Positions 7,581 to 17,675 of a DNA stretch of 57,403 nucleotides are shown in pieces. Source of the DNA: Acidimicrobiia bacterium (GTDB lineage Bacteria; Actinomycetota; Acidimicrobiia; Acidimicrobiales; JANYDT01). Position numbers and translations under genes: made by a program. How positions within the stretch are numbered: the first letter of the stretch is position 1; each line of letters starts with the position of its first letter. The notes under the pieces were generated by a model. That model worked only from the letters and a program-made list of their open reading frames with translations. It did no database searches and was not told the DNA's origin. Location of the stretch: positions 1 through 57,403 of the forward strand of contig JANYDT010000056.1 of NCBI GenBank assembly GCA_025359845.1. The letters are read 5' to 3'.

Positions 7581-10500
7581 CTATTTGAACTTGAAGTTCG
7601 CGACGTGGGAAGTGCGGTCGATCAACACGACGAGCAGTTGGCGGCAGGTGCCAGCCCAGGCCTTGTCGGTCTTCCACACGTAGCTGTACTGGTCGCTTGC
7701 GGCGTCGTATGACAAAACGCTCGCACCCGCTGTTGACATCTGGTCTATCTCGCTCTCGGGCACACCCGAATCGCAGCTGATCTGGATCGACTGCGGGTAG
7801 CCCGCGGCAAAGATGCTCGATCCGTAGTTGCCGTGCAGGCTGAACTTCGCCGGGAGGGCGCTGCCGCCTTTCGCGGAATTTAGCGTTGGCGGGTTGTCGA
7901 CCGGCTGAAAGAACCCCGACCAGATCACCGTCGGCGCCGCGGACAACACGCTAGAAGAGGGCAGATACGTGGGGTCGGTGAGAAACGCCGGAGCGGCGGG
8001 AGGTGGGAAGGGGACGGTGCCGAGGAACATGGCGGTGAGCGTGTGGGGGCCGGCGCCGATCAGCAACTGCGAGACCACGGCCCGACCCAGGTAGTCGGTG
8101 GTGAGCGGAACGACCCAGGTCGGCTCCGCGCCGGCTATCACGAGATAGATCGTCCGTTGCGGGATTGGCCCGCCGTTGGCGGCCGTGAGCGTCGCTCTCA
8201 CACCAAGGGGCCCGGACGTGCCCGGAGGCGGCGTGAGCTCGAGCGAAAGCGCCGTGGGGCTCTTCTGCACCGACAACGGCGATGACGCCGACGAAGGGAG
8301 TAATCCGGGGTCGCCGGCGAAAAATGCTTGTACGTTCAGCGGGCCCGGCACGACGTTGAGTGGCAGCAACGCAGTGGCGACGCCGCTGGGGCTCGTCGTC
8401 GCGGACCCGCTCGACGAGCCCACCGCGAAGGTGACGAGCTTGTTGGCCACGGGCGTGCCGGCCGACGTCAGCACCGCCGACGCAGTGATGGTGGAGCCAT
8501 AGACCGCCGATGCCGGCGGGCTCTGCAGTACGAGCGCCGTGGCGACCGGGACGGGCGCGGTGGCGGCCGGCTGGGAGACGCCGTAATAGGCGCCGAGTGC
8601 GTCATCCATCGTCACGAGGCCGACACCGTTGGCGGCTTGGACCATGAACCGCAGCGCCGGAGCGAGACCCGCGCCGCCGACGAGGCGGCCAACCCAGCGC
8701 GTCGAGTCCTCGGGTCCGCAGCCGCTCGGCGGTGCCGTCTGCGGTGCCGTGATCACGCACTGGGCGAGATCGAGCGGCGCCCAGCGCGCCGGCCCGTCGC
8801 CGGTGTAGGTGACCCACACCTGCTGGATGCCCGCGGCGGGGTTGCCGGTGACGCTGGCCCGGAAGACGATGTCGCCGCCTTCGACGACCGCTGAGGCGCC
8901 GCTGATCGATGGCGCCGCCGACAGCGCCGGCGCGCTGATGTTCGCGCTGTAGTACAAGCGCATGTCGACATTGCTGAAGAGACGCAGCGTGCTCTGCGTC
9001 GAACCCGCGATCGCATGGTGCTGTGCGGGTGTCACGAGCAGGCGCGTGTCACCACCGGGGTTGCTGAGCGCGTCGAAGTAGTTCACGGTTGCGAGGCGCA
9101 TCGGGAAGAACACCGGTGACGAGAACGGCGTGTGCACGCCACGCAGCTCTGTCGTCGCCGCCCCGGTCAGCGGCGTGACCGTGCTGTCGGTATAGGTACC
9201 GCCCCGGAACCCCACACCGCGCAGCACCTTGCCGGTCACTGTCACGTTCTTGGAGACGAGCGGCACGGCCGGCTCGGCCGGGTTGGTGGCCACGCCGTCA
9301 GGCCCCGAGTAGTAGGTGGCTGTCACCGACGGCGTGTCGATGCCGGTGAGCGCCACGGTGTGGGGCGTCAGCGCGGCGGTCATCGACATGTCGGCCGAAC
9401 TCAGCCCCAGCGTCGAGCCGGGGTTCACCGTGAACGGCGTTGTGGCGCCGATGATCGACGGATCTGTTGGCGTGGGTAAGCGGCCCGGCAGGTTCACCGA
9501 CAGCATCGGTAGGCCAAACAGGGCGGCTTCGATCAGCGCCTTGCGGTGCAGGCCACGCGCGTCGGGCGTCGACTTCAGGTAGGCCTGCTTAGAACGCATG
9601 AGCGCCTGCCCGAACGAGACGGGCCCGGTGCCGTAGCGCAGCTGCAATGCCAGCCCGCTGTAAATCCGCTCGCTGTATTCGACGAAATCGGTGTCGCCGT
9701 ATTGGTAGCCGGTGCCGGCGATGAGCGTCGCCTTCTTGCGAGCGGCGGCCTGCGCCCAGTCGAGCGGCGCCGTAACGCCCGGAATGGCGTCGGCGTCGAC
9801 GATGTTGTACCCCGAGTGGCAGCCGGCGCTGAAGATCACCGTGTTCGTGAAGTCGGTCGCCGAGCCGGCCAGCTCGGTGCTCAGCACGCTCGTCGCGAAA
9901 TCTGCCGCGAGTGCGCTATTGGCGCTGAAGTGACCAGCGAGGAACACGAGATCGTGGCGCGACCCAAAGAGCTTGTCCCGCAACTGTGTCGCGGTCCACG
10001 CCTGCGGATCCTGGGGTGAGATGTTGTTCGGCGCTATCAGCGAGTCGACCGGATTAGCGCCCCCGATGCCACGAGCGAGATCGCCGGCGACGGCGTTCGC
10101 ATCATCGGCAAGGAAGTCGTACCCGGTGACGAGTGCCCTAGTAGGCTGCGCGACGACCCCGCCGGGCAGCGCGGTGTAGGCGTCGAGCATGCCGGACGCC
10201 TCTGACGCGGTCTCCACAAGGCGTCCGACCGCGAGATCAGGCGCCGGCAGCGTGGCGCCGCCTAGCGCGAGCGTGGTTGACGAGCCATACTCATCTTGAC
10301 CGAGCACGTAGTTGAGGCGAAGGCTGGCCTCCGATGATGTGTCCGTGCCGACGGGGGGTGTGTAGTCGGACTCGGGCCCGAGCAGGCCCTCGTCGGGGTA
10401 CCGGAAGAACGGGACGGCGCCGTCGGGGCCGATCAACACGACGTATTTGAGCGCCGGGTTTGCGGTGCGGTACGCCGTCACGATGTCCTTGGTTGCGGCG

Positions 10501-12656
10501 GCGACGAGGTTCTTGGCGTAGGGGCAGCCACGGTGGCCATCGGCTTGCGCGTTGAGCGCCTGGATCCGGGCGTCGCCCGCCAAGTTAACTACCGCGCCCT
10601 GAACCTCGGACCTGGCGGCGAATGCCGCAAGCTTCGTCTGCAGGGCGGATATGTCAGTCGGCGAATTGCCGGGCTGGCCCGCGGGCATCCGCGACGAGTC
10701 GAGGAGGATGATCGTCTGGAAACTGCCGGCCGGCGCGCTCGGCGGAGCGCCGATAGGGTTGACGCCAGCGCAGGCGGAATTGTCGTCTCGGGTGACCAAG
10801 AGCGTGAAAGGCGAGGCCGTCGAGAAGGCACCGTTGCGCCCGCTTACCCGGACGTAGAACGATCCCGTGTTGTTCCAGGTATCGGCGACCACAGACTCGT
10901 CGCCGGTGCCTGGCGTGGACGAGGTGGCGATCAGGCTGCGGGTCTGGGCGCTGGCGAACGTCTCGGGGCTGAACAGCAACGGGCTCACGCCCGCCGGGCT
11001 GAACGCGGACGGCGAGAACGATGAAGGGCTAAACGCGGACGGGGAGAACGCTGAAGGGCTGAACGCCGAGGGCGAGAATGCGGACGGCGAGAACGCGGAC
11101 GGGCTGAACGCGGACGGCGAGAACGCTGAAGGGCTGAACACGGACGGACTGAACGCGGACGGCGAGAATGCGGAGGGCGAGAACGCGGACGGGCTGAACG
11201 CTGAAGGGGAGAACGCTGAAGGGCTGAACGCGGACGGCGAGAACGCGGACGGCGAGAACTCGGCGCTGAGTCGCGTCAGGTCGCTCGTAGAGTTCAGGGT
11301 GTTGAACGTCTGGCTGATGTCCTTGAACAGCGCGAGGTCATAGTCGGCTGGAAGGTTCTTCAGGTCGACGTGCACCTTGCTGCCGGGCTGCACGGCGAAC
11401 TTGTACCAACGGGCCCCTCCCGGGGCGTCGACGTAGCCGGTGGCCGAGCCCGTCAGCGGTCCGCCGCCCGCAAGCGGGATCGAAAGCGCTCTGGGCCACA
11501 CATCGTTGTCAGGACCGACGGCGACGCACGGCGATGATGCCGTGAGTTCGCCCGATGCCGACGACAGAGACACGTTTATGAACGCGAGGGCGCCAGGGAG
11601 CGTGCCGGTGACGTAGGCGGCCCCGGTCGCATCGGTGGTCGCGGCCAGGGTGCCGAGGAGGGTAGGGGTGGCGGTCTTGAACCGGCCGCCAATACACGTC
11701 GCCGCCGTCACCACGTTAACCGTGTAGGCGGTGGAGGCCTGGCCGTTGAGCTTGGCCGACACGATGGTGTTCGCGCCGTTGGGGACGGCCTGTACCACGC
11801 CGGCGGACGCGAACGTCAGCACCAGTTTCGGGCGTAACGCCGGGTTGACGGCCTCCTTCGTGTAGTAGCGGGCCCAATAGGCCGTGCTGCCGCCGGCGAA
11901 GTAGTCGGGGTTGTAGAGCTCCAGGGACAGCAGTGCCCCGAGGGTGCTCCGCGCGCCGGAAATGGCCGCGACGAAGTTGGCCTCGGCGTCGTCACGAGAC
12001 ATTGCCTGATCAGTGGCGCCGAATATGCCGTTGGTGGGTAGTGCCTTCGCCTCGTCGCCCGTGAAGTCGCCGCCGCACGTAGCCCGGAACACGGAAGTGC
12101 TCCCGAGGGCGGCCGCCCCGGCCCGGATGTCCTGCCCGCCCGATGCCGGGTCGCCCGGAGTAGGCGCGCCGTCGATGGGCCGGTTGGCCCAGGTGACACC
12201 TCCCTCCGTCCACGAGGTGTCGGCCAGGCGGATGAGGTGATGGTTCTGGTCACCGTCTTGTGCATACCCCGCCCGCGTGGTCATCTTCAGGCTGGCGCCG
12301 GTTACGACCGCGCCAGCCGGGATCGACGACAGGTCGAACTTCAGCAGCCCGTACGCCTGCCCCGTGAAACCTCCGAGGCGGTCAGGTGTCGATGTGCACG
12401 ACGGATTCGTGCCGCCGAAGACGTCGAGGTAGTCCTGCGCGCCGAAGTTGACTGAGGGGGCCTGAGCGGAGACGAACGCATCGGCGACCGGCGTGAGCGA
12501 GATCGGGGCCGTCGCCGGGGCGGCGACCGCCGACGGTACGCCCACCGTGACCACCAAAGGGAGCGCCGCCATCAGCGCGGCCACGAGTGCGAGGCAGCGG
12601 GCCCGCCGCTGCGGGCGAGCGGGCCCCGTTCGCTTTGCGGGTTGGCGAACCATCAT
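7581..12656 (-). CDS. Secreted C25 (gingipain-like) cysteine peptidase with FSPSA repeats and PxKF C-terminus
   Basis: The start is ATG 12656, five bases after GGAGGT. A signal peptide follows (hydrophobic run ending PSAVAAP). Order: a DNRLRE/CBM96-like domain (about 45-290), an Ig-like region, a pre-peptidase-like domain (WYKFAVQPGSKVHVDL), about 18 FSPSA pentapeptides (466-556), and a clan CD caspase-fold peptidase. His909 lies in FLAGHFSAN and Cys946 in FSAGCHSGYN, the gingipain-type dyad. Bacterial Ig-like repeats and a PxKF-type C-terminal domain (LPAKFSLHGN ... TDKAWAGTCRQL) follow. At about 1691 residues it is a large surface or secreted protease. The open frame upstream of 12656 overlaps the next gene and is not translated. 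Substrate unknown. Confidence 0.82.
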   Translation of the reverse strand: MMVRQPAKRTGPARPQRRARCLALVAALMAALPLVVTVGVPSAVAAPATAPISLTPVADAFVSAQAPSVNFGAQDYLDVFGGTNPSCTSTPDRLGGFTGQAYGLLKFDLSSIPAGAVVTGASLKMTTRAGYAQDGDQNHHLIRLADTSWTEGGVTWANRPIDGAPTPGDPASGGQDIRAGAAALGSTSVFRATCGGDFTGDEAKALPTNGIFGATDQAMSRDDAEANFVAAISGARSTLGALLSLELYNPDYFAGGSTAYWARYYTKEAVNPALRPKLVLTFASAGVVQAVPNGANTIVSAKLNGQASTAYTVNVVTAATCIGGRFKTATPTLLGTLAATTDATGAAYVTGTLPGALAFINVSLSSASGELTASSPCVAVGPDNDVWPRALSIPLAGGGPLTGSATGYVDAPGGARWYKFAVQPGSKVHVDLKNLPADYDLALFKDISQTFNTLNSTSDLTRLSAEFSPSAFSPSAFSPSAFSPSAFSPSAFSPSAFSPSAFSPSVFSPSAFSPSAFSPSAFSPSAFSPSAFSPSAFSPSAFSPSSFSPSAFSPAGVSPLLFSPETFASAQTRSLIATSSTPGTGDESVVADTWNNTGSFYVRVSGRNGAFSTASPFTLLVTRDDNSACAGVNPIGAPPSAPAGSFQTIILLDSSRMPAGQPGNSPTDISALQTKLAAFAARSEVQGAVVNLAGDARIQALNAQADGHRGCPYAKNLVAAATKDIVTAYRTANPALKYVVLIGPDGAVPFFRYPDEGLLGPESDYTPPVGTDTSSEASLRLNYVLGQDEYGSSTTLALGGATLPAPDLAVGRLVETASEASGMLDAYTALPGGVVAQPTRALVTGYDFLADDANAVAGDLARGIGGANPVDSLIAPNNISPQDPQAWTATQLRDKLFGSRHDLVFLAGHFSANSALAADFATSVLSTELAGSATDFTNTVIFSAGCHSGYNIVDADAIPGVTAPLDWAQAAARKKATLIAGTGYQYGDTDFVEYSERIYSGLALQLRYGTGPVSFGQALMRSKQAYLKSTPDARGLHRKALIEAALFGLPMLSVNLPGRLPTPTDPSIIGATTPFTVNPGSTLGLSSADMSMTAALTPHTVALTGIDTPSVTATYYSGPDGVATNPAEPAVPLVSKNVTVTGKVLRGVGFRGGTYTDSTVTPLTGAATTELRGVHTPFSSPVFFPMRLATVNYFDALSNPGGDTRLLVTPAQHHAIAGSTQSTLRLFSNVDMRLYYSANISAPALSAAPSISGASAVVEGGDIVFRASVTGNPAAGIQQVWVTYTGDGPARWAPLDLAQCVITAPQTAPPSGCGPEDSTRWVGRLVGGAGLAPALRFMVQAANGVGLVTMDDALGAYYGVSQPAATAPVPVATALVLQSPPASAVYGSTITASAVLTSAGTPVANKLVTFAVGSSSGSATTSPSGVATALLPLNVVPGPLNVQAFFAGDPGLLPSSASSPLSVQKSPTALSLELTPPPGTSGPLGVRATLTAANGGPIPQRTIYLVIAGAEPTWVVPLTTDYLGRAVVSQLLIGAGPHTLTAMFLGTVPFPPPAAPAFLTDPTYLPSSSVLSAAPTVIWSGFFQPVDNPPTLNSAKGGSALPAKFSLHGNYGSSIFAAGYPQSIQISCDSGVPESEIDQMSTAGASVLSYDAASDQYSYVWKTDKAWAGTCRQLLVVLIDRTSHVANFKFK
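10996..11260 (-). repeat. 15-bp coding minisatellite (FSPSA repeats)
   Basis: About 18 tandem 15-base units, consensus on the plus strand GAACGCGGACGGCGA with variants, encode FSPSA in the peptidase gene. Units differ at scattered positions (including FSPSV and FSPSS variants), yet the reading frame is kept throughout. Length variation here would lengthen or shorten the linker by five residues per unit without a frameshift. Confidence 0.95.
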
Positions 12657-12763
12657 GAACGACCTCCGTCTACGGCCGACAGGTGCCGACATTGCATTAT
12701 TGCTACTGGCATGACCGCAGTCAGAGCGCTGAGGAACGGTCCAGATGATACGCGAACGACGCG

Positions 12764-15700
12764 CTAGCGCGCCAGTGCCGGGCCACAGAAACGCAAAACC
12801 GCGGCAACCCCATCCCCGTGTTCCCAGTCGCGCCCTCGGGCTTGGGCTTCCGCCTGCGACGTCACGTCGATTGAGGCCGTAGCTCGGGTCAAAACCGCCG
12901 CGATCTCGGCGTCGAGCGCCGCCGCCCTGGGCGAACCCACCTCCAAGCGACAGCGGTCGGCGACCCCCATCAGCTCCAATGCCATCTCGCCCATGTTGAG
13001 CGTGGCAGCCAGCACGGCGACGTCCTCGAAGAGAAACGCCAACGCCCATTTGTCGCCGTACTGCTGGAACGCGGTCGCGGCGGCGGCGTAGTGGCGTCGT
13101 GCCGCGTCGTGGTCGCCGAGTCCGCGCTGCGCATTGCCGAGGTTGTGGTGGCTGAGGGCGACCATCCAGCTGTCACCAACTTCGAGGTTCAGGCGCATGG
13201 CTTCTTCGAAGGCGTCGCGCGCCTCTGCTGGCCTTCCCTGGAGGACCGCAATCATGCCGAGACCGGTATGCGACACCGCGATCGCCCATTGGTCTCCTGT
13301 TTCGGATCGCAGGGCGAGGGCTCGCTCGTGGAAGTCGCGGGCGGCCTCGAGGTCGCCCTCGTACTCTGAGACCACGCCGAGGTTCGACAGCATCGCGCCC
13401 ATCCCGGCCCTGTCACCCAGCCGTTGTCGCACCTCGAGGCTGGCGAGGTACTTCGCCCGGGCGCCGTCGTTGTCGCCGCGCTGCGCGGCCACGGTTCCGG
13501 CCAGGTGCAGGACCTGGCCGTTTCCGGCGTCGTCGTGCAATTCGCCGAAGAGTTCGGCAGCACGATCGAGCCGTTCCTCCGCTTCGCCGAATTGGCCCTG
13601 TTTCCGGGCGACCTCGGCCAGCGCGGCCTCGCACCACGCCTCCGCGTGCCGATCGCCCGCGCTGCAGGCCAACGTCAGCGCCTCGGCTTCGACCTCGCGC
13701 GCCCGAGCCCACGATCCGACCAGCTCAAGAACCTTCCCGAGCTTCAGCAGTATGTCGGAGCGCCGGGCCGGCTCGACGATCCCGGCGAGTCGCTCGAAAT
13801 AGTCGATGGCGGCATCGTTCGCGTAGCGGGCCTGGGCCGCGACGCCCGCCCGTTCGAGGTACGTGATCTTCTTCTCGCGGTCACCGCTGTTCCACCAGTG
13901 ATGGGCCACAAGGTCAAGCGAAGCCGCCACGGTCTCGGGCCCGTGGCGCTCCAATTCAGCGGCGGCCCGCCCGTGCAGGAGTTCGCGCAACGCAAACGGA
14001 AGGCTCTCATACGCCACCTCCCGGGTGACAACGTGACGAAAGAGCCACGATGAGTCGGCTTCCTGATCGATAGCCACGAGATCGGCGGCGCGACCGGCGG
14101 CGAGGTGGCGTTCGACATCGTCGTTCGAACCGAGGTCGGGGTACACCCGCTGGACCATCGACGAAACGAACGTTCGGCCGAGCACGCTCGCCACCTTGAG
14201 GGTGCGCCGAGGGTCCTCGACCAGGGTGTCGATGCGGCTCAGCACCAGGCTGTGGAGGCTGCCGGGCAGGTCGAGGTCTCGAAGCTGCCTCGGATCGGCC
14301 GGCTCGATGCTACGGCCGTGGATGTAGTTGAGGAGCTCCTCCAGGTAGAACGGGTTGCCTTCGGATCGCTCCACGACCAGAGTGAGCAACTCCGGCGCGG
14401 CGACAACATCGTCACCGAAAAGTTGCCGCAACTTTGTCATGGCCACGGCTTTGGCCGCCCCCGGTCCGAGTTCATCGAGGACGAACTCGGCGAACTGGGG
14501 CAGGCCCTCGAGTCCGAGGCCGCCCCCGGGCTGATCGCCCGGACGGTAGGCCAAGACGAACAGCACGGGAAACGACGATGTCGCCCGCACGAGGACCTCG
14601 AGGAGGTCGCGCGACAGCGGGTCGATCCAATGGCAGTCCTCCAGCACGATCGCCAGCGGCTCCTGGCTCGCGGCCGCCTGTAACGCGTCGACCAGGAGCG
14701 CCTCGAGAGACGTCTTGCGCAGCTTCGCATCGAACTGACGCGTCACATCGCTATCGGGCAGGTCGAGGCCGAGCACGGGGCCGAGGAGCGCCGCGCGCCG
14801 CACCTGGCCCCGTCCGACGGCGGCCAGCGAGCGCCGCACGGCTCGACGTTGATTCGCCTCCGTCGCGTCGTCGTCGACCCCGAGCAGCGTGCGCCACACT
14901 TCGCGCCAGATCGCATAGCTGATACTTCTTCCGATCGTCGGGGCCTCGCCGAAGGCGACAATTATCCCATCAGACCGAAGTGACCGGACGACCTCGGCCA
15001 CGAGGCGCGACTTCCCCCGGCCCGCTTCCGCAGCGATGGCCACGACGCGTCCTTCGCCGCCGCGTACCTCGACCCCGGCTTGCCCGATCGCCTCCATCTC
15101 GGCGTCGCGTCCCACCATTGGCAGCGGATAGCGGATCTCGCGCTCCCGCGACTGGACAGCGACGCCATCGAGCCCCCACACGTCCGCCGGCTCGACCTTA
15201 CCCTTCACCTCGAGCGGGCCGACGTGGTTCCACCGGTAACGATCGCCGGCGGCCCTGCGCATTTCGTTGCTTACGAAGATGGCGCCGAATGGCGCTTTCG
15301 ACATCAGGCGCGCCGAAAGGTTCACCGCGTCGCCGAGACAGGTGAACGTGCGCCGCCGGCTGTGGCCGTACGTCCCGCTCAGCAATCGTCCGCTGGTAAT
15401 TCCGATCTGGAGATCACGGGCGGCCGTGTCGGCCGCCGCGGCCCGCAGTTCCAGCGCCGCGCCGGCCGCCCGTGCGGCGTCGTCGCCGTGTGCGTTCGGC
15501 GAACCGAAGACGGCATAGAGATAGGCGCCCTTGTCGCCAAGCGTGAGTTGGAGCAGGTTGCCGCCGTAGCGCGAGAACACCTCTTGGGCTCGGCGCACGA
15601 ACGTGTCGAGCTTGGCCGGCGCCTCTGGATCATCGTCGTAGTCGATGCCTCCGAAGCGCACGAACATTGGGTACGCGAAGCGGAGCTCCGCGAGAAATTC

Positions 15701-16552
15701 ACCACGGCCGGTCTGCAGGCGCTCGTAGACGGCGGGAAGCACCCACGGACGCACGAGTTCCTCTGCGAGAAGCGGGTCGGGCCGCGTCGGGGTCTCGGCC
15801 ACTTCGACGAGAATGGCGTCCATCACCCCGACGAACGAGCCGTTCGCGATGTCCGAACCGTCGACCGCCTCTCCGCTCGGTAATCGGCGAAGCTCGGCCA
15901 AATGCACGCGTCCTTCCGTGGCCTTGACGGCCGACGCGGTGAGGATGACCTCCCCTTTCTGGGCCATCTGTTCCGCCTCCGCCAGCGCGTCGACGATGCC
16001 GCCGGCGAGCACGTCGATCAGCTGGATGTCTGGGTCGCCCACGACGAAACGACGGGCCGGTCCCACGGCGATCGCCACTTTGATCGCAAGAATTATCTCG
16101 CGGCCCGCGGGTGTCACCACCCGGCCGGCCGATGCCATCGTGTGCTGGATGGCGAGCCCCGCGGCGGCCGCCCGTGTGCCATCGTCGCCTTCGAGCCAGC
16201 ACGTGATCGCGTCGCCGCTGAAGTAGAGGACGTGTCCGCCGTAACGATCCAAGTCGGAGATGACCGCCTGGAAGAGGCGGTTCAAGTTGGCCGTGAGTTC
16301 CTCCGCGCCGCGCTGCGGTCCGAGCTCGCGGGCGAGCGTCTCCGTCAGCGGGGTAAAGCCGGAGATGTCGGCGAAGAGGCCCGCACCCTGGACGCGGTCG
16401 GCCAACACCGATCCCGTGGCGAGCGCCCACCGGCGATCCGCCGGTAGGAACGCGAGGGGACTCTCAGCGACCATCGCCGCGCCGGTACCGAATGTGACCT
16501 TATCGTCGATTGCGCCCTCCTTCTCGTAGGCGTCCCACGGTACCAACGCCAC
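12764..16552 (-). CDS. Double class III adenylate/guanylate cyclase - AAA ATPase - TPR protein
   Basis: GTG 16552 follows an AAAGGAG ribosome-binding site. Cyclase domain 1 has the metal-site motif LFADISGFT (Asp62) and FSGDAI (114). Domain 2 (about 295-450) has YDDDP at the metal position and GDAVNLSARL for the transition-state Asn/Arg pair. A STAND/AAA-type ATPase follows, with Walker A EAGRGKS near 510 and Walker B LAIVLEDCHWID near 640. The C-terminal third is TPR repeats. This is the usual layout of large actinobacterial cyclase regulators, predicted to make cAMP in response to a protein or ligand sensed by the TPR part. It sits back-to-back with the esterase gene, about 100 bp away. Confidence 0.88.
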   Translation of the reverse strand: MALVPWDAYEKEGAIDDKVTFGTGAAMVAESPLAFLPADRRWALATGSVLADRVQGAGLFADISGFTPLTETLARELGPQRGAEELTANLNRLFQAVISDLDRYGGHVLYFSGDAITCWLEGDDGTRAAAAGLAIQHTMASAGRVVTPAGREIILAIKVAIAVGPARRFVVGDPDIQLIDVLAGGIVDALAEAEQMAQKGEVILTASAVKATEGRVHLAELRRLPSGEAVDGSDIANGSFVGVMDAILVEVAETPTRPDPLLAEELVRPWVLPAVYERLQTGRGEFLAELRFAYPMFVRFGGIDYDDDPEAPAKLDTFVRRAQEVFSRYGGNLLQLTLGDKGAYLYAVFGSPNAHGDDAARAAGAALELRAAAADTAARDLQIGITSGRLLSGTYGHSRRRTFTCLGDAVNLSARLMSKAPFGAIFVSNEMRRAAGDRYRWNHVGPLEVKGKVEPADVWGLDGVAVQSREREIRYPLPMVGRDAEMEAIGQAGVEVRGGEGRVVAIAAEAGRGKSRLVAEVVRSLRSDGIIVAFGEAPTIGRSISYAIWREVWRTLLGVDDDATEANQRRAVRRSLAAVGRGQVRRAALLGPVLGLDLPDSDVTRQFDAKLRKTSLEALLVDALQAAASQEPLAIVLEDCHWIDPLSRDLLEVLVRATSSFPVLFVLAYRPGDQPGGGLGLEGLPQFAEFVLDELGPGAAKAVAMTKLRQLFGDDVVAAPELLTLVVERSEGNPFYLEELLNYIHGRSIEPADPRQLRDLDLPGSLHSLVLSRIDTLVEDPRRTLKVASVLGRTFVSSMVQRVYPDLGSNDDVERHLAAGRAADLVAIDQEADSSWLFRHVVTREVAYESLPFALRELLHGRAAAELERHGPETVAASLDLVAHHWWNSGDREKKITYLERAGVAAQARYANDAAIDYFERLAGIVEPARRSDILLKLGKVLELVGSWARAREVEAEALTLACSAGDRHAEAWCEAALAEVARKQGQFGEAEERLDRAAELFGELHDDAGNGQVLHLAGTVAAQRGDNDGARAKYLASLEVRQRLGDRAGMGAMLSNLGVVSEYEGDLEAARDFHERALALRSETGDQWAIAVSHTGLGMIAVLQGRPAEARDAFEEAMRLNLEVGDSWMVALSHHNLGNAQRGLGDHDAARRHYAAAATAFQQYGDKWALAFLFEDVAVLAATLNMGEMALELMGVADRCRLEVGSPRAAALDAEIAAVLTRATASIDVTSQAEAQARGRDWEHGDGVAAVLRFCGPALAR

Positions 16553-16651
16553 GGCCGCTCTCCTTTCGTGGAGCCGACTTGGGACGTCGACGGGTTGAAC
16601 TTTGGCCCGTGGGAACGCTAGACAAGTGCGTTCACTTCTGGAGGTTTGTGT

Positions 16652-17614
16652 ATGGCAGTTGATTTCGCAACGAAGGCAGTCCTTGATCAAATGGTTAGCG
16701 CCGGGGGCAAGGCGCTCCACGAGAGCACGCCCGAAGAAGCTCGGGCCCTCGGCAAGGCGTTCGCGGCGATGGCCGGTCCTGCCCCAACAATGGCTCGAGC
16801 CGAAGACCACGAGGTCGCCGTCGCCGGTGGCGTGGTACCCGTACGCGTCCTCGTCCCCCTCCAGGGTGCCCGGGGTGTCATCGTCTATCTTCACGGCGGA
16901 GGCTGGGTCATCGGCGCCATCGACGAATTCGACACGATGGCCCGCAAGCTCGCCGAGCGCACCTCCTGCGCGGTTGTCGTCGTCGGCTACCGACTCGCAC
17001 CCGAGCACCGCTACCCAGTAGCCGTCGACGACAGCTACGCCGCCCTCGAGTGGACCGCGGCCCACCTCAAAGAAATTACCGGCCGCGACGATGTCGCGCT
17101 GATCGTGGCCGGTGACAGCGCCGGCGGCAATCTGGCGGCGATCATGGCCCTGCGGGCCCGAGACCGCAACGGTCCCAAGATCGCCCTCCAAGTGCTCATC
17201 TACCCGGTCACCGACGCCAACCTTGATAGGCCGTCGTGCACCGACCCCGAGAACCAGCTCATCCTCACCCGCGACGCCATGGTTTGGTTCTGGGACCACT
17301 ACGCCCCGGACGCTTCCCGGCGCGCGGAGCCCGATGCGTCGCCGCTGCGCGCCGCCAGCCTCGCCGGGCTCCCCCCGGCGGTGGTCCTCACGGCCGAATA
17401 CGACGTCCTTCGCGATGAAGGCGAGGCCTATGCGGAACGCCTCAAGGAGGCGGGCGTGCCCGTCGACTTCAAGCGCCACGCAGGACAGATGCACGGCTTC
17501 TTCACGTTCCTCCTCCTGCCCGGCAGCGAACGCGGCTTTCAACACGTCGTCAAGGCGGTGCGGGCCTGCACGATCCGCCATTCGCAGAGCCAGCCAGCGC
17601 AACGCGCCAACTGA
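16652..17614 (+). CDS. Alpha/beta hydrolase (HSL-family esterase)
   Basis: The hormone-sensitive-lipase family motif HGGGW (near residue 81) forms the oxyanion hole. GDSAGG (near 154) holds the nucleophilic serine. An Asp in YDVLRDEG and a His in GQMHGF complete the triad. The length (320 residues) is normal. ATG 16652 has GGAGG seven bases upstream. The next gene is a Baeyer-Villiger-type monooxygenase, whose ester or lactone product an esterase of this family could hydrolyse. A small decayed copy of this gene lies at 2430-2555. Confidence 0.88.
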   Translation: MAVDFATKAVLDQMVSAGGKALHESTPEEARALGKAFAAMAGPAPTMARAEDHEVAVAGGVVPVRVLVPLQGARGVIVYLHGGGWVIGAIDEFDTMARKLAERTSCAVVVVGYRLAPEHRYPVAVDDSYAALEWTAAHLKEITGRDDVALIVAGDSAGGNLAAIMALRARDRNGPKIALQVLIYPVTDANLDRPSCTDPENQLILTRDAMVWFWDHYAPDASRRAEPDASPLRAASLAGLPPAVVLTAEYDVLRDEGEAYAERLKEAGVPVDFKRHAGQMHGFFTFLLLPGSERGFQHVVKAVRACTIRHSQSQPAQRAN

Positions 17615-17675
17615 TCGTATGTATCAACTCTAAGCTCGACCAAAGAAAAGTTCGTCCAACGAAAAGGACCCGGAT

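Noticed and set aside
10996..11260. Possible CRISPR array
   Set aside because: Units are contiguous 15-mers without unique spacers and encode a protein repeat.
10867..11343. Plus-strand open frame with repeated Asn-Ala-Asp/Glu-Gly units
   Set aside because: It is the antisense of the FSPSA minisatellite, open only because of repeat composition.
12657..13049. N-terminal extension of the C25 protease frame
   Set aside because: It is antisense-free read-through overlapping the cyclase gene's coding sequence; ATG 12656 has a proper ribosome-binding site and signal peptide.
16553..17602. N-terminal extension of the cyclase frame on the minus strand
   Set aside because: It lies opposite the real esterase gene and has no domain content; GTG 16552 has AAAGGAG upstream.
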